In this document: positions 37,103-47,415 of the stretch, one piece after another
Position numbering within the stretch: position 1 is the stretch's first letter
Layout of the letters: every line of letters begins with the position of its first letter
From: Mycolicibacterium sp. 018/SC-01/001
GTDB lineage: Bacteria > Actinomycetota > Actinomycetes > Mycobacteriales > Mycobacteriaceae
NCBI RefSeq assembly: GCF_007096635.1
Contig: NZ_VKAA01000002.1
Location: forward strand, 186,001-250,000
DNA length: 64,000 bases
Direction of reading: 5' to 3'
Notes under the pieces: generated by a model
What the model saw: the letters and a program-made list of their open reading frames with translations, nothing else
Database searches by the model: none
Told to the model about the DNA's origin: nothing
Translations under genes and position numbers: made by a program

Positions 37103-37939
37103 GTGGAATCCCCCGAACTGATCGCCGCCCTCGCCGGCAGGCGTGTCGCCGTGCTGACCGGTGCCGGCATGTCGACCGATTCGGGCATACCCGACTACCG
37201 GGGGCCGGATTCCCCGCCGGCCAACCCGATGACGATCCGGCAGTTCACGTCGGACCCGGTGTTCCGGCAACGCTATTGGGCCCGTAACCATGTCGGGTGG
37301 CGGCACATGGACGAACGCCGCCCCAACGCGGGGCACCGCGCACTCGCGGCGCTCGAGCGGGCCGGGGTCGTCAGCGGTGTGATCACCCAGAACGTCGACC
37401 TGCTGCACACGAAGGCGGGCAGCCGCGCCGTCATCGACCTGCACGGCACCTACGTGCATGTCGTGTGCCTGGATTGCGGCTTCGGGATGTCACGCGCGGC
37501 GCTCGACGACATGCTCGAGGCGGCCAATCCCGGTTTCCGCGAACGGGTGGCGAGCCTGGACAGCATCGCCGTCGCGCCGGATGCCGACGCGGTGGTCGGC
37601 GACACGTCGCGGTTCCGGATCGTCGACTGCCCCCGGTGTGGCGGCATGCTCAAACCCGACATCGTCTACTTCGGCGAGAGCGTGCCGAAAGCGCGGGTGG
37701 ACGAGGCGTACGCGATGGTCGATGCTGCCGAGGCGCTGTTGGTCGCCGGGTCGTCGCTGACGGTGTACTCCGGCTACCGGTTCGTCCGCCATGCCGCGGC
37801 GCGTGGCATCCCGATCGCGATCGTCAACCGCGGCCGAACCCGCGGCGATGAGCTGGCCACCGTCACGATCGACAACGGGTGCTCGCCGATGCTGGCGCTG
37901 CTCGCCGACGAGCTGCCTGCGTTGACGAGCCCGGTGTGA
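37103..37939 (+). CDS. Sir2-family NAD-dependent protein deacylase
   Basis: 278 residues. NAD-binding GAGMSTDSGIPDYRG, TQNVDLLH, catalytic His in LHGTYVHV, two CxxC pairs for zinc (VCLDC and CPRC), then PDIVYFGE. Length and motifs fit the class II (SIRT4-like) group. Consumes NAD+ to remove acyl groups from lysine. TATCCT lies 7 nt before the GTG start, giving a leaderless layout. The stop overlaps the next gene's GTG. Confidence 0.9.
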   Translation: MESPELIAALAGRRVAVLTGAGMSTDSGIPDYRGPDSPPANPMTIRQFTSDPVFRQRYWARNHVGWRHMDERRPNAGHRALAALERAGVVSGVITQNVDLLHTKAGSRAVIDLHGTYVHVVCLDCGFGMSRAALDDMLEAANPGFRERVASLDSIAVAPDADAVVGDTSRFRIVDCPRCGGMLKPDIVYFGESVPKARVDEAYAMVDAAEALLVAGSSLTVYSGYRFVRHAAARGIPIAIVNRGRTRGDELATVTIDNGCSPMLALLADELPALTSPV

Positions 37940-38550
37940 CCGCGCTGCTGCCCGGTGTGCCGCCACCCCCGGCGGGCCCGGCCTCGCAGCGCTGGGGACT
38001 CGGAATCGGCGATGCGCTGGCCGCGGTGTCCCGGCTCCCCGACCCGCTGCAGGGTGTCCTGCGCCTGCTGAACCATTTCGGCGGACTGGCCGTCAGCGCT
38101 GACGACGTCGAGTTCGACGGCGATTCCGTCGACTGGTCCGACGTCGTCGACATCGAAACCCACAGCCTGGTCGGCTATCTGCTGACCGACGCGCTGCAGG
38201 CACAGGTCAACCGACTTCCTGTGCCGCGCTTCCCTTTCCGACGCCGTGTGCTCGGTCTGGCATCCGATGCCGTGCTGACCGCAGCCGTGGCGGCCGCCGG
38301 TCGCCCGCTGTCGAGCCTGCTCGACGTGCGCGTTCCCACGGAGGTCAACTACCGCGGGCGACTGCGTCATCGAACGTTGTCGGCGGGCGTCCTCGCGACG
38401 ATACTGCTCGCCCATCCGGCCGTGCGTGCCGCCGTCGTCGACACCGCGTCCGCGCACGGCGTGCCGGTGCGGCGCGCAGACGATGACGCCATCGATGCCG
38501 CGGAGCGTCGCGCTCGGTGGATCGAGAACTGGCTGAGGGATCGCTTCTAG
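37936..38550 (+). CDS. Conserved protein of unknown function
   Basis: 204 residues, no signal peptide and no convincing membrane helix. Pro-rich N-terminus ([11 protein letters not shown]), then a mixed region around [28 protein letters not shown] and a basic, helical C-terminus. I do not recognise the family. GTG overlaps the sirtuin stop, so the two are translationally coupled and the product may work with or be a substrate of the deacylase. It overlaps the convergent proB stop by 4 bp. Confidence 0.7.
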   Translation: MTALLPGVPPPPAGPASQRWGLGIGDALAAVSRLPDPLQGVLRLLNHFGGLAVSADDVEFDGDSVDWSDVVDIETHSLVGYLLTDALQAQVNRLPVPRFPFRRRVLGLASDAVLTAAVAAAGRPLSSLLDVRVPTEVNYRGRLRHRTLSAGVLATILLAHPAVRAAVVDTASAHGVPVRRADDDAIDAAERRARWIENWLRDRF

Positions 38551-39647
38551 ACCGCGACCAGATCGTCAGCGTGCACGACCGGGCGCCGCATCTCGGCGGG
38601 CAGATCGGAGGTCGACCGGCCCAGCATCGTCAGCAGTTCGGCGGCGTCGTAGGCGACCACTCCCCGGGCCACCATCGTCGCGTCGCTGCTGCGCAGTTCG
38701 ACGACGTCGCCGCCGGAGAACCGGCCGGACACTGCCGTGATCCCGGCCGGCAGGAGCGAACGGCGCCGCCGTACAACGGCATTCACCGCACCGTCGTCCA
38801 GCGTCAGCGCCCCGGCCGACTCGGCGGCGTACCGCACCCAGAACCGGCGCGCCGACATCCGCTCGGCGCGGGGCGCGAAGACGGTGCCCACCGACGCGTC
38901 CTCCAACGCGGCGGCGGCGTCAGCGGCGGCGGCCAGCAGCACCGGAACTCCGGCATCGGAGGCCAGTAGCGCCGCCGACAGCTTGGACTCCATGCCGCCG
39001 GTACCGAGGTGGCTGCCGCGGCCCGCCGTCACGCCGGCCAGATCGTCGGGCCCGGCGACCTCGGGAATGAAGCGTGCGTCCGCTTTTCGTGGATCGCTGT
39101 CGTACAGACCGTCGACATCGGACAGCAGGATCAGCGCGTCGGCCCCGACCAGGTGCGCGACGAGTGCGGAGAGCCGGTCGTTGTCACCGAACCGGATCTC
39201 GTTGGTGGCGACGGTGTCGTTCTCGTTGACGATCGCCACGGCGTGCAGCGCACGCAGCCGATCAAGGGTGCGCTGGGCGTTGGTGTGCTGCACCCGCATC
39301 GAGATGTCGTGTGCGGTCAGCAGGACCTGGCCCACGGTGCGCTGATAGCGAGCGAACGCGGTGCTCCACGAATTCACCAGCGCCACTTGGCCGACGCTCG
39401 CCGCAGCCTGCTTGGTCGCCAGATCGGTGGGTCGTCTCGTGAGGCCCAGCGGCTCGATCCCGGCGGCGATCGCGCCCGAGGACACGATCACCAGATCCGA
39501 GCCGGCCTTCATCCGCGCTTCGAACGCGTCGACGAGGTCGTACAGCCGGCCACTGTCGAATTCGCCTGTCGGCGTGGTCAATGCGGTGGTGCCGATCTTG
39601 ACGACCACCGATCGTGCGGTGCGCACCGCCTCGCGGTGGTGGCTCAT
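38547..39647 (-). CDS. proB: Glutamate 5-kinase with PUA domain
   Basis: 366 residues. Amino-acid-kinase domain ([39 protein letters not shown]) and a C-terminal PUA domain. First step of proline synthesis, feedback-inhibited by proline in the family. ATG overlaps the obg stop by 4 bp (ATGA), placing proB at the end of the rplU-rpmA-obg-proB operon. Confidence 0.95.
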   Translation of the reverse strand: MSHHREAVRTARSVVVKIGTTALTTPTGEFDSGRLYDLVDAFEARMKAGSDLVIVSSGAIAAGIEPLGLTRRPTDLATKQAAASVGQVALVNSWSTAFARYQRTVGQVLLTAHDISMRVQHTNAQRTLDRLRALHAVAIVNENDTVATNEIRFGDNDRLSALVAHLVGADALILLSDVDGLYDSDPRKADARFIPEVAGPDDLAGVTAGRGSHLGTGGMESKLSAALLASDAGVPVLLAAAADAAAALEDASVGTVFAPRAERMSARRFWVRYAAESAGALTLDDGAVNAVVRRRRSLLPAGITAVSGRFSGGDVVELRSSDATMVARGVVAYDAAELLTMLGRSTSDLPAEMRRPVVHADDLVAV

Positions 39648-41086
39648 TCGGGGTGGCTCTCCCGACGCGCCTTCCTCGCCGCTTTGCGCTCGTCGGCGGA
39701 CACCCGGTCGCTCTGTTCGAGCCGGACGTCGGTGCCGCGTCCCGACAGGTGCACGTCGACGCCGGCGGGGGTTTGCGGCTCCCAGTCGAAGGTCATGTCG
39801 CCGATGGTCACCGCGCAGCCGGGGCGGGCGCCGAGCTTGAGCAGTTCGTCCTCGACGCCCAGGCGCGCCAGTCGGTCACCGAGGTAGCCGACGGCCTCGT
39901 CGTTGTCGAAGTTGGTCTGCGCCACCCAGCGTTGCGGGCGGGTGCCGTGCACGACGAAACCGCCCTGCCCGTCCGGTTCGACGGAGAACGACGTCTCGTC
40001 GACGGGTATGGGCCGGATCACCGGCCGGCGCGGCACCACCTCGGGCTGCGCCGCGCGGTAGGCCGCGACCATGTCCCACAGCGCGAACGTCAACGGCCGC
40101 AGACCTTCTCGGGCCACAGTGGACACCTCGAAGACCGGCCACCCGAATGTCGAGGCGATCTCGTCGGAGACGAAGTCGGCGAGCTCGCGCGCGTCCGGCA
40201 CGTCGATCTTGTTGAGCACCACCGCGCGTGGCCGCTCGGCGAGGTCCACGAGCGTGGTGTCGCCCTGCAGCGTCGGGGTGTAGGCGGCGATCTCGGCTTC
40301 GAGCGCCTGGATGTCGGATACCGGATCGCGACCGGGTTCCAGGGTCGCGCAGTCGACGACGTGCACGAGCACCGCGCAGCGTTCGATGTGGCGCAGGAAG
40401 TCCAGGCCCAGTCCGCGGCCTTCCGACGCACCCGGGATCAGGCCGGGCACATCGGCGACGGTGAACGTGTGGTCGCCGGCCGAGACCACCCCGAGGTTGG
40501 GGGCGAGTGTGGTGAACGGATAGTCGGCGATCTTGGGTTTGGCCGCCGAGATCGCCGACACCAACGAGGACTTCCCGGCCGACGGGAAACCGACCAGGCC
40601 GACGTCGGCGACGGTCTTGAGTTCGAGCGTGAGGTCGCGGACCTCGCCCTTCTCCCCGAGCAGCGCGAAGCCGGGCGCCTTGCGGGCCCGCGAGGCCAGC
40701 GCGGCGTTGCCCAACCCGCCGCGGCCACCGGCGGCGGCCTCGAAGCGGGTGCCGGGACCGACGAGGTCGGCGAGCAGGCGGCCCTGTTCGTCGAGGACGA
40801 CGGTGCCGTCGGGCACCTTGACCTCGAGATCGGCGCCTGCCGCGCCGTCCCTGTTGCTGCCCGCGCCCTGCTTGCCCGACGGGGCCACCACGTGGGGGTG
40901 GAAATGGAAATCCAGCAGCGTGTGCACCTGGGGGTCGACGACGAAGACGATGCTGCCGCCGCGTCCACCATTGCCGCCGTCAGGGCCGCCGAGAGGTTTG
41001 AATTTCTCCCGGTGGACCGACGCGCAGCCGTTGCCGCCGTTACCCGCCCGGGCGTAAATCACCACGCGGTCGACGAAGCGGGTCAT
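39644..41086 (-). CDS. obg: Ribosome-associated GTPase Obg (CgtA)
   Basis: 480 residues. Gly-rich Obg domain (residues ~1-160), G domain with [30 protein letters not shown] and NKIDVPDA, and a C-terminal extension (OCT domain) rich in basic residues. Essential for 50S maturation. In operon with rpmA and rplU, an arrangement kept across bacteria. A 95-bp gap containing an inverted repeat separates it from rpmA. Confidence 0.95.
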   Translation of the reverse strand: MTRFVDRVVIYARAGNGGNGCASVHREKFKPLGGPDGGNGGRGGSIVFVVDPQVHTLLDFHFHPHVVAPSGKQGAGSNRDGAAGADLEVKVPDGTVVLDEQGRLLADLVGPGTRFEAAAGGRGGLGNAALASRARKAPGFALLGEKGEVRDLTLELKTVADVGLVGFPSAGKSSLVSAISAAKPKIADYPFTTLAPNLGVVSAGDHTFTVADVPGLIPGASEGRGLGLDFLRHIERCAVLVHVVDCATLEPGRDPVSDIQALEAEIAAYTPTLQGDTTLVDLAERPRAVVLNKIDVPDARELADFVSDEIASTFGWPVFEVSTVAREGLRPLTFALWDMVAAYRAAQPEVVPRRPVIRPIPVDETSFSVEPDGQGGFVVHGTRPQRWVAQTNFDNDEAVGYLGDRLARLGVEDELLKLGARPGCAVTIGDMTFDWEPQTPAGVDVHLSGRGTDVRLEQSDRVSADERKAARKARRESHPE

Positions 41087-41113
41087 CGATGTCTCCCTCT
41101 CTCATAGCCGAAA

Positions 41114-41160
41114 CCGACATTTGGGCGCCGAAGTGCGAGTGCGCGGCGCCCGAACGTCGA
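41114..41160. repeat. Imperfect inverted repeat between rpmA and obg
   Basis: 17-nt arms (41114-41130 and 41144-41160) around a 13-nt spacer, with three mismatches, two of them of the G:U type. In the rpmA-obg message this would fold into a stable hairpin and could lower obg expression relative to the ribosomal proteins. Confidence 0.6.
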
Positions 41161-41181
41161 TCTCGACGATCGAGAAAGACG

Positions 41182-41448
41182 TCAGGCGTCGGTGCGGGTC
41201 ACCCGCACGATGTTGACGTACCTGCGGCCACGCTTGGTGCCGAACTCGACAGCACCCGGCGCCGTGGCGAACAGGGTGTCGTCACCGCCACGGCCGACGT
41301 TGACGCCGGGGTGGAAGTGCGTGCCGCGCTGACGGACCAGGATCTCGCCGGCCTTGACGACCTGCCCGCCGAAACGCTTGACGCCGAGCCGCTGGGCGGC
41401 TGAGTCGCGACCGTTGCGTGAGCTGGAAGCGCCCTTCTTGTGTGCCAT
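41182..41448 (-). CDS. rpmA: 50S ribosomal protein L27
   Basis: 88 residues. N-terminus [28 protein letters not shown] is diagnostic; no N-terminal cleavage extension of the Firmicute type. Located near the peptidyl-transferase centre. It lies 17 bp after rplU. Confidence 0.97.
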   Translation of the reverse strand: MAHKKGASSSRNGRDSAAQRLGVKRFGGQVVKAGEILVRQRGTHFHPGVNVGRGGDDTLFATAPGAVEFGTKRGRRYVNIVRVTRTDA

Positions 41449-41465
41449 GTCTGTCGCTCCCGTCG

Positions 41466-41789
41466 TTACTTGATGCCGGTGACCTTGAGGACCGTCAGCT
41501 GCTGACGGTGCCCCTGGCGCTTGTGATAGCCGGTCTTGTTCTTGAACTTGTGGATGCGGATCTTCGGGCCCTTGGTGTGCTCGAGGACCTCGCCGGTGAC
41601 CGCGACCTTCTCCAGCGCCTTTGCGTCGGTGGTCACATCGGCTCCGTCGACGACGAGGGCCACGGGCAGCGACACCGTGCCACCGGGCTCGACGTCGAGC
41701 TTCTCCACCTTGACGATGTCACCGGCGGCGACCTTGTACTGCTTGCCACCGGTCTTGACGATCGCGTACGTGGCTTTCTGCGCTGCCAT
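41466..41789 (-). CDS. rplU: 50S ribosomal protein L21
   Basis: 107 residues, with [13 protein letters not shown] at the start and [21 protein letters not shown] near the end, both diagnostic. Binds 23S rRNA. First gene of the rplU-rpmA-obg-proB operon, with its own promoter downstream of rne. Confidence 0.97.
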   Translation of the reverse strand: MAAQKATYAIVKTGGKQYKVAAGDIVKVEKLDVEPGGTVSLPVALVVDGADVTTDAKALEKVAVTGEVLEHTKGPKIRIHKFKNKTGYHKRQGHRQQLTVLKVTGIK

Positions 41790-41912
41790 CGTTGGTCATC
41801 CTCTACTTCGCGTGCGGGCGCGCATCACCTGGGCGGTCTGCGTGCGGGTTGTGGTGCGGGATCTCATCCCTGCCCCGGGCCGGCGTGGGCTGGCCCTGGA
41901 GACAACTGGTCA

Positions 41913-41942
41913 AGGGTACGTGAGCAGCGGGTTGAGGGTCAA
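41913..41942 (-). promoter_or_regulatory. Putative promoter of the rplU-rpmA-obg-proB operon
   Basis: On the minus strand, TTGACC (41942-41937), an 18-nt spacer and TACCCT (41918-41913). It sits between rne and rplU, leaving a leader of about 115 nt. The best -35/-10 pair seen in the window. Confidence 0.6.
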
Positions 41943-41947
41943 ACCGC

Positions 41948-44851
41948 TCACTCGTTACTGGGCGGCCCCGCTGGACGGGCGGCGGCGCGCCGACGCTGCC
42001 GGGCAGGCGGGGCGGTGACGGCAGCGGGCTGCTCGTCGTCCTCGTCGGAATCGTCGTCGTCGGAGTCGTCGTCCTCGTCCTCGTCAGAGTCGTCGTCCGA
42101 GTCATCCTCGTCAGAGTCATCCTCGTCCGAGTCGTCGTCGAAATCGTCGTCCTCGTCGGAGTCATCCTCGTCGGAGTCGTCATCGTCAGAGTCGTCATCG
42201 AGCGGATCGATGTCGTCGTCCTCGTCCTCGTCGTCGGAGTCCTCGTCATCGAAGTCGTCGAGTTCCTCGTCTTCGGCATCGGTGACCGCGGACCGGATGG
42301 CATCCGGATCGAGCTCGGCGACCTCGTCGGCGCTGCCGGTGAGCTCGTCGTCGTGCTCATCGTCGGTGTCGTGCTCGTCGTCGTGCTTGCCGTTCGCGGC
42401 GGCCATCGCCTTGAACATCGGATGTTCACCGGGTGAATGAGCGGGCACCTTGGCGACCTGCACCTCTTGCTCGCGAGTACCGCGTTTGCCGCGCTTGCTG
42501 CGTCGGCTGCCGCCACCGCCGCCGCCGTTGGATTCGGCCTTGCGGCCACCGCCCGATGCGGTGTCGACCGGATCGCCGTGCAAGAGGATGCCGCGTCCGC
42601 CGCAGTGCGTGCATGTCGTGGAGAACGCCTCGATCAGGCCGGTCCCGAGTCGCTTGCGGGTCAGCTGCACCAATCCCAGCGACGTGACCTCCGACACCTG
42701 GTGGCGGGTCCGGTCCCGCGCCAGCGCCTCGGTCAGCCGACGCAGCACCAGGTCCCGATTGGATTCGAGCACCATGTCGATGAAGTCGATGACGACGATG
42801 CCGCCGATGTCCCGCAGCCGTAGCTGCCGCACGATCTCCTCGGCCGCCTCGAGGTTGTTGCGGGTGACGGTCTGCTCGAGGTTGCCGCCCGATCCGGTGA
42901 ACTTGCCGGTGTTGACGTCCACGACCGTCATCGCCTCGGTGCGATCGATCACCAGGGTGCCGCCGGACGGCAGCCAGACCTTGCGGTCCAATGCCTTGGT
43001 CAGTTGTTCGTCGATGCGGTGCACCGCGAACACATCGGGGCCATCGGATGCGGCGGGCTCGTAACGCTCCATTCGGGCCAGCAGTTCCGGCGCCACCCCG
43101 GTCACGTAGTCGTTGATCGTGTTCCAGGCGTCGTCTCCGGAGACGATGAGCTTGGAGAAGTCCTCGTTGAACAGGTCGCGGATCACCTTGACCAGCACGT
43201 CGGGCTCTTCGTAGAGCGCAACGGCGGCGCCCGCCTTCTTCTCGGTGATCTCGGCGGCCTTGGCCTCGATCTCGGTCCAGCGCTTCTGCAGCCGCTCCAC
43301 GTCACCGCGGATGTCGTCTTCCTTGACGCCTTCCGACGCGGTCCGAATGATCACACCGGCATCCGACGGCACGACCTCCCGCAGGATCTCCTTGAGCCGC
43401 TGCCGCTCGGTGTCGGGCAGCTTGCGGCTGATGCCCGTCGACGACGCGCCCGGTACGTACACCAGGTAGCGGCCGGCGAGGGACACCTGAGTGGTCAGCC
43501 GCGCGCCTTTGTGCCCGACCGGATCCTTGCTGACCTGGACCACCACGTAGTCACCCGGCTTGAGCGCCTGCTCGATCTTGCGCTGGGCGCCACCCAGACC
43601 GGCAGCTTCCCAGTTCACCTCGCCGGCGTAGAGCACGCCGTTGCGGCCCCGGCCGATGTCGACGAACGCGGCCTCCATCGACGGCAGCACGTTCTGCACG
43701 ATGCCGAGGTAGATGTTGCCCACCAGCGAAGCCGACGCCGCAGAGGTGACGAAGTGTTCGACGACGACCCCGTCCTCGAGTACCGCGATCTGGGTGTACC
43801 GGGCGCCCTCGTGGGGCGGCTCGCTGCGGACCTTGTCGCGCACCACCATCGTGCGTTCAACGGATTCGCGCCGCGCGAGGAACTCGGCTTCGGACAGGAT
43901 CGGGGGACGGCGGCGGCCGGCGTCGCGACCGTCTCGCCGCCGCTGCCGCTTGGCTTCCAGCCGGGTGGAGCCGCTGATGCCCTGGATCTCGGAGTCTGAC
44001 GAACCCTTCCCGCCCTTGGCACGCGGTTCCCGTTCGTGCACGACGGTGTTCGGCGGATCGTCGGGCGATGAGCCGTTGTCGTTGTCGTCTCCCCCACCGG
44101 ACTTGCGGCGGCGACGGCGACGGCGACGGCGGCTTGCACCCTCTGCGCCGTTGTCGTCATCGCTGTCGTCGTCGGAGTCATCGGTGGACTCAGCGGATTC
44201 GGTGGTCTCCGCGGACTCGGTCGATGCCTCGTCGTCGTCGCTGGCCGACTCGTCACCGTTCTGTTCGCCGCGGCCGCGTCCTCGGCCGCGGCGGCCCCGG
44301 CGCCGGCGCTTGGCGGACGGCCGACCCGGTGCGTCGTCATCGGCGTCGGAATCGGAGTCGGCGTCCGAGGCGGTGTCGCCCTCGTCCTCATCGTCGTCGA
44401 CGGCACTGGGCGCGGCCGCGCGCACGACCGGTTGCGGCGCCACGAACAGCGGCGAGTAGTCCGCGGGTTCGGCCTCGGCGGCCGGCGGGGTCTCGAGGAT
44501 CAGCCTCGACTCCGGCTCGTCGTCGGCGAGTGCTGCGGGCTGCTCCTCGACGGCCTCAGGCTCGGGCTGCGTTTCGGGCTCGACGGGCTCGGGCTGCGTC
44601 TCGGGCTCAGCCAGGGCTGCCCGCACACGATCGGCCTCGTCGCGGCCGATCGTGGAGTGTGCGCTGCGAGTCCGCCCGTCGAGTTCGGCCAGTGCGTCGA
44701 TGATGCGCCTACTGGTCGTGCCGAGCACCCGCGCCAGGGAGTGAACCCTCAGCCGTTCGGGCGTCGCCGGAGCGGCTGGGGCCGACTCTGTCGGCTGCCC
44801 CTCCTCGGGCGACGCGGTGGCGGGGTCGTGAAGATTGTCATTGTCGGCCAC
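41948..44851 (-). CDS. rne: Ribonuclease E/G family endoribonuclease with long acidic tail
   Basis: 967 residues. Catalytic core in the middle: S1 domain, DNase-like core with metal-binding Asp in TEAMTVVDVNTGKF and IGGIVVIDFIDM, and a zinc link CTHCGGRG. The N-terminal ~300 residues are disordered, with Glu/Asp/Ser runs and two Arg-rich RNA-binding clusters. The C-terminus ends in an 82-residue tract that is over 90% Asp, Glu and Ser, then an Arg-rich tip. GTG 44851 has AAGGAG upstream; the ATG at 44881 has none. Main mRNA decay and rRNA processing enzyme. The leader is 310 nt. Confidence 0.95.
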   Translation of the reverse strand: MADNDNLHDPATASPEEGQPTESAPAAPATPERLRVHSLARVLGTTSRRIIDALAELDGRTRSAHSTIGRDEADRVRAALAEPETQPEPVEPETQPEPEAVEEQPAALADDEPESRLILETPPAAEAEPADYSPLFVAPQPVVRAAAPSAVDDDEDEGDTASDADSDSDADDDAPGRPSAKRRRRGRRGRGRGRGEQNGDESASDDDEASTESAETTESAESTDDSDDDSDDDNGAEGASRRRRRRRRRKSGGGDDNDNGSSPDDPPNTVVHEREPRAKGGKGSSDSEIQGISGSTRLEAKRQRRRDGRDAGRRRPPILSEAEFLARRESVERTMVVRDKVRSEPPHEGARYTQIAVLEDGVVVEHFVTSAASASLVGNIYLGIVQNVLPSMEAAFVDIGRGRNGVLYAGEVNWEAAGLGGAQRKIEQALKPGDYVVVQVSKDPVGHKGARLTTQVSLAGRYLVYVPGASSTGISRKLPDTERQRLKEILREVVPSDAGVIIRTASEGVKEDDIRGDVERLQKRWTEIEAKAAEITEKKAGAAVALYEEPDVLVKVIRDLFNEDFSKLIVSGDDAWNTINDYVTGVAPELLARMERYEPAASDGPDVFAVHRIDEQLTKALDRKVWLPSGGTLVIDRTEAMTVVDVNTGKFTGSGGNLEQTVTRNNLEAAEEIVRQLRLRDIGGIVVIDFIDMVLESNRDLVLRRLTEALARDRTRHQVSEVTSLGLVQLTRKRLGTGLIEAFSTTCTHCGGRGILLHGDPVDTASGGGRKAESNGGGGGGSRRSKRGKRGTREQEVQVAKVPAHSPGEHPMFKAMAAANGKHDDEHDTDDEHDDELTGSADEVAELDPDAIRSAVTDAEDEELDDFDDEDSDDEDEDDDIDPLDDDSDDDDSDEDDSDEDDDFDDDSDEDDSDEDDSDDDSDEDEDDDSDDDDSDEDDEQPAAVTAPPARQRRRAAARPAGPPSNE
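42035..42280 (-). repeat. Degenerate Asp/Ser-codon repeat in the rne 3' end
   Basis: Near-tandem units encoding SDEDD, SDDD and similar. Of 82 residues only seven are not Asp, Glu or Ser. The DNA is built from GAC, GAT and GAG codons with TCC/TCG/TCT serines, which makes it prone to length change. Confidence 0.85.
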
Positions 44852-45161
44852 GTATTCTCCTTGAGCCCCCGGGCGCGTCATTTGCTGACGCGGCCACGCG
44901 AGGGCTGGTGACTATTGCGTCCGGGCCACGTGCTCCCGAACTGTTGTTGGTCTCGCTTCGAGGAACCCCGAAGGGCCGATCTCGATGCCGGTCTGAATGA
45001 TGGCTGGACGGTCGGCGCCACATCGCGGTAGCGATGGTCGCAGTCGTCGAAGTCTTCATCCGAGAGACCAACCCGGGGTAGTCAGGCCAGTCGCTCGCGC
45101 CCAGTATCCCACATCACTGCGGGTGAACCCGAAACGCGGCGTCAGCGGGTCGGCGAGACCC
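44852..45161 (-). promoter_or_regulatory. 310-nt structured leader between ndk and rne
   Basis: No gene is seen here. On the minus strand, a 9-nt segment GTTGGTCTC (45072-45064) can pair with GAGACCAAC (44954-44946) 109 nt later. Between them lies CATCGC..GCGATG, a 6-bp hairpin. A -10-like GATACT occurs near 45105. The layout suits a leader that RNase E itself could cut to control its own level, as in E. coli; this is inference. Confidence 0.5.
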
Positions 45162-45572
45162 TCACGTCGCGGGGAACCAGAGCTCGATCTCGCGCGCGGC
45201 CGACTCGGGTGAATCGGACCCGTGGACCAGGTTGAACTGCGTCTCCAGGCCGAGGTCTCCGCGGATGGTGCCGGGGACGGCCTTGTCGACGGGGTCGGTA
45301 CCGCCGGCGAGCTGACGGAACGCGGCGATGGCGCGCGGGCCTTCCAGCACGGCCGCCACGACGGGGCCGGAGGTGATGAACTCCAGCAGCGAGTCGAAGA
45401 AGGGTTTGCCGTCGTGCTCGGCGTAATGGGCGCGCGCCAGCGCGTCATCGACGTTCTTGAGCTCGAGCGCAGCGACGGTCAGTCCCTTGGCTTCGATCCT
45501 GCTGATGATCTCGCCGACGAGCCGGCGGGCCACGCCGTCGGGCTTGATGAGGACGAGGGTTCGCTCTGTCAC
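45162..45572 (-). CDS. ndk: Nucleoside-diphosphate kinase
   Basis: 136 residues. [18 protein letters not shown] at the start and the phosphorylated His in [13 protein letters not shown]. Transfers gamma-phosphate between nucleoside tri- and diphosphates. GTG 45572 is preceded by TAGGCT at 7 nt, so probably leaderless. The gene lies 32 bp from the DUF4233 gene. Confidence 0.96.
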   Translation of the reverse strand: MTERTLVLIKPDGVARRLVGEIISRIEAKGLTVAALELKNVDDALARAHYAEHDGKPFFDSLLEFITSGPVVAAVLEGPRAIAAFRQLAGGTDPVDKAVPGTIRGDLGLETQFNLVHGSDSPESAAREIELWFPAT

Positions 45573-45604
45573 GGCGGACAGCCTACCCACACGGTGTGGC
45601 CGGC

Positions 45605-46000
45605 TTACGCACCCTGTTCGGGGTCGCGCTGCTGTCCGGGAAGCAGGCCGCGCTTCTGCCGGCGCAGCACCTCCGCCCGCAGATAGGCGATCAGCAACCA
45701 CACCACCACGAACAGCAGGCCGATGAAACCGATGCCCGGATAGAGGGCCCAGCCCGCGACCAGGAGGAGTTGCACACCGAGATTCGCCCAGATCGCCCAC
45801 GGCCGACCCTGCACACCTGCCATCAGCAGCAGCAGCGCCGCGACCCCGACGACGTAGCCGGTGGACGCCCCGCTGAGCCCGCCACCGACAGCGCTGACCA
45901 CCGGCAGCGCGAGGAGGACGACGATGGCCTCCAGGATCAGCGTGCCGGCCATGACGCCGCGGAAGCTCTTCCACGGATCGGGCGGCGCAGGCGCGCTCAT
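45605..46000 (-). CDS. DUF4233 membrane protein (Rv2446c-like)
   Basis: 131 residues with about four hydrophobic segments and the family start [26 protein letters not shown]. Function unknown. It consistently follows folC in mycobacteria, overlapping its stop by 4 bp here, so it is cotranslated with FolC. Confidence 0.85.
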   Translation of the reverse strand: MSAPAPPDPWKSFRGVMAGTLILEAIVVLLALPVVSAVGGGLSGASTGYVVGVAALLLLMAGVQGRPWAIWANLGVQLLLVAGWALYPGIGFIGLLFVVVWLLIAYLRAEVLRRQKRGLLPGQQRDPEQGA

Positions 46001-47415
46001 GCGGGGTCCTTCCCGAACAGCGTGCGCGCGACACCCGCGGTGACGACGGAGCCGGTGATCACGATGCCCGCGCCGCTCATGCCGCCGGCACCGTCGCCGT
46101 CGCCACCCGAATCCTCGACGATCGCGGTGGCTGTTTCGATCGCGTCGGGCAGCGTGGCCGCGGTGACGACGCGCTCGGGGCCGAAGATCTCCTCGGTCTT
46201 GACGGCGAGCGCATCGACCTCCAGCGCGCGTGGGGAACCGTTGGTGGTGACGACGATCTGGTCGAAGGCCGGCTCGAGCGCGGCCAGGACTCCGTCGACG
46301 TCCTTGTCGGCCATCACCGACACCACCCCGACCAGGAAGCGGAAGTCGAACTCCTCGGCGAGCGCCGACGCCAGCGCCGCCGCACCCGCCGGATTGTGTG
46401 CCGCATCGATGAACACCGTTGGCGCGCTGCGCATCCGCTCCAGCCGGCCGGGCGACGTGGCGGCGGCGAATCCGGCACGCACGGCGTCGACGTCGAGCTG
46501 GCGGTCGGCACCCGCGCCGAAGAACGCCTCCACGGCGGCGAGGGCGAGGACCGCGTTGTGGGCCTGGTGTTCACCGTGCAGCGGCAGGAATATCTCCGAG
46601 TACCGGCCGCCGAGGCCCTGCAGTTCGAGCATCTGGCCGCCGATCGCGACCTGGCGGTCGAGCACGGCGAATTCGGAGTCCTCGCGCGCCACGGCCGCGT
46701 CGGCCCGGACGGCGGCGGCCAGCAGCACCTCCATCGCCTCGGGCACCTGTCGGCCGATCACGGCGACGGTGTCGGTGGGCACCAGATCGTCGGCCTGACG
46801 GGTGATGATGCCGGCCTTCTCGCCGGCGATCTCGGCGATCGTGTCACCGAGATAGTCGGTGTGGTCCATGCCGATCGGAGTGATCACCGCGACGGGCGCG
46901 TTGACCACGTTGGTCGCGTCCCAGCGTCCGCCGAGGCCCACCTCGACCACCGCGACGTCGATCGGGGCGTCGGCGAACGCGGCGAACGCCATGGCCGTGA
47001 CCACCTCGAACTTCGAGCAGCGGGGTCCGCCGCCCGCCTCGGACTGCCGATCGACCAGCTCCACGAACGGTTCGATCTCCCGGTAGGTGTCGACGTAGGT
47101 GGCCGGGCTGATCGGCCTGCCGTCGATCGAGATCCGCTCGACGGCCGACTGCAGGTGCGGGCTGGTCGTCCGGCCCGTCCGTCGGTGCAGCGCCGTCAGC
47201 AGCGCGTCGACCATCCGGGCCACCGACGTCTTGCCGTTCGTGCCGGCGATGTGGATCGACGGGTAGCCCTTCTGCGGGGAGCCGAGCAGCTCGAGCAACG
47301 CCGCGATACGGGCCGTGCTGGGCTCGATCTTCGTCTCCGGCCACCGCTGGTCGAGCAGGTGCTCGACCTGCAGCAGGGCGGCGATCTCGTCGGGCGCGGG
47401 TTCGGTCGAGCTCAC
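45997..47415 (-). CDS. folC: Folylpolyglutamate / dihydrofolate synthase
   Basis: 472 residues. Mur-ligase fold: phosphate loop [38 protein letters not shown], and [15 protein letters not shown]. Adds glutamate to folates. GTG 47415 overlaps the valS stop by 4 bp. Confidence 0.94.
   Translation of the reverse strand: MSSTEPAPDEIAALLQVEHLLDQRWPETKIEPSTARIAALLELLGSPQKGYPSIHIAGTNGKTSVARMVDALLTALHRRTGRTTSPHLQSAVERISIDGRPISPATYVDTYREIEPFVELVDRQSEAGGGPRCSKFEVVTAMAFAAFADAPIDVAVVEVGLGGRWDATNVVNAPVAVITPIGMDHTDYLGDTIAEIAGEKAGIITRQADDLVPTDTVAVIGRQVPEAMEVLLAAAVRADAAVAREDSEFAVLDRQVAIGGQMLELQGLGGRYSEIFLPLHGEHQAHNAVLALAAVEAFFGAGADRQLDVDAVRAGFAAATSPGRLERMRSAPTVFIDAAHNPAGAAALASALAEEFDFRFLVGVVSVMADKDVDGVLAALEPAFDQIVVTTNGSPRALEVDALAVKTEEIFGPERVVTAATLPDAIETATAIVEDSGGDGDGAGGMSGAGIVITGSVVTAGVARTLFGKDPA

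Noticed and set aside
42035..42280. Regular repeats resembling a CRISPR array
   Set aside because: Units are short, degenerate, in frame and without unique spacers; they encode the acidic tail of RNase E. No cas gene is present.
41418..42440. 340-codon plus-strand frame with a Ser-rich C-terminus
   Set aside because: It is the antisense reading of the Asp-rich tail of rne and of rplU/rpmA; the Ser run mirrors GAC/GAT codons.
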